5,985 nt of DNA from CAYMFD01 sp964389475 (GTDB lineage Bacteria; Bacteroidota; Bacteroidia; Chitinophagales; Saprospiraceae), in the NCBI GenBank assembly GCA_964389475.1, contig CAYMFD010000159.1, positions 1 to 5,985 of the forward strand, read 5' to 3'. Below, piece by piece: positions 5,969 to 5,985 of this stretch. Made by a program: the position numbers and the translations under genes. Below the pieces are notes generated by a model. That model saw only the letters and a list, made by a program, of their open reading frames with translations, was not told where the DNA came from and ran no database searches. Position 1 is the stretch's first letter; each line of letters opens with the position of its first letter.

Positions 5969-5985
5969 CTTCATTTCATTACGTT

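Noticed and set aside
5895..5985. tRNA-Ala 3' end as an integration site for a mobile element
   Set aside because: The window ends 17 bp after the tRNA. No integrase or repeated tRNA 3' fragment is visible.

Overview
The window reads as chromosomal DNA from a member of the Bacteroidota. Three exact matches to the phylum's -7 promoter box (TAnnTTTG) lie where promoters are expected. No gene start has a Shine-Dalgarno motif. The BatA-type membrane protein and the TMTC-type TPR glycosyltransferase are of kinds common in this phylum. The futalosine-pathway gene mqnC points to a lineage such as Saprospiria, Cytophagia or Chitinophagia rather than one using only the classical Men pathway. That placement below phylum level is an inference.

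Layout: positions 1-429 hold no credible gene. They carry several repeat-like segments: a large imperfect palindrome (about 142-206), a GC-rich hairpin (283-313) and two stretches resembling dispersed intergenic repeats of Bacteroidota. Next comes a minus-strand gene (430-2310) for a polytopic GT-C/TMTC-like glycosyltransferase with C-terminal TPRs. A 296-bp divergent intergenic region (2311-2606) follows. It has an excellent minus-strand promoter (2470-2500) that leads, after only about 80 nt, into a strong intrinsic terminator (2386-2419). This predicts either a small RNA or an attenuated leader for the glycosyltransferase gene. On the plus strand, a BatA/vWA-like membrane protein (2607-4655) has a -7 box only 7 bp before its ATG, suggesting a leaderless mRNA. 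It is followed after 51 bp by mqnC (4707-5849), a radical SAM enzyme of menaquinone synthesis. A solitary tRNA-Ala(GGC) with its own promoter closes the window (5895-5968).

The genes do not form one obvious pathway. The batA-like gene and mqnC are probably co-transcribed, since no promoter or terminator is visible between them, but no shared function is evident. The protein-coding content is ordinary for the phylum. The parts that deserve a second look are non-coding: the promoter-terminator unit at 2386-2500 and the repeat-rich leader at 1-429.
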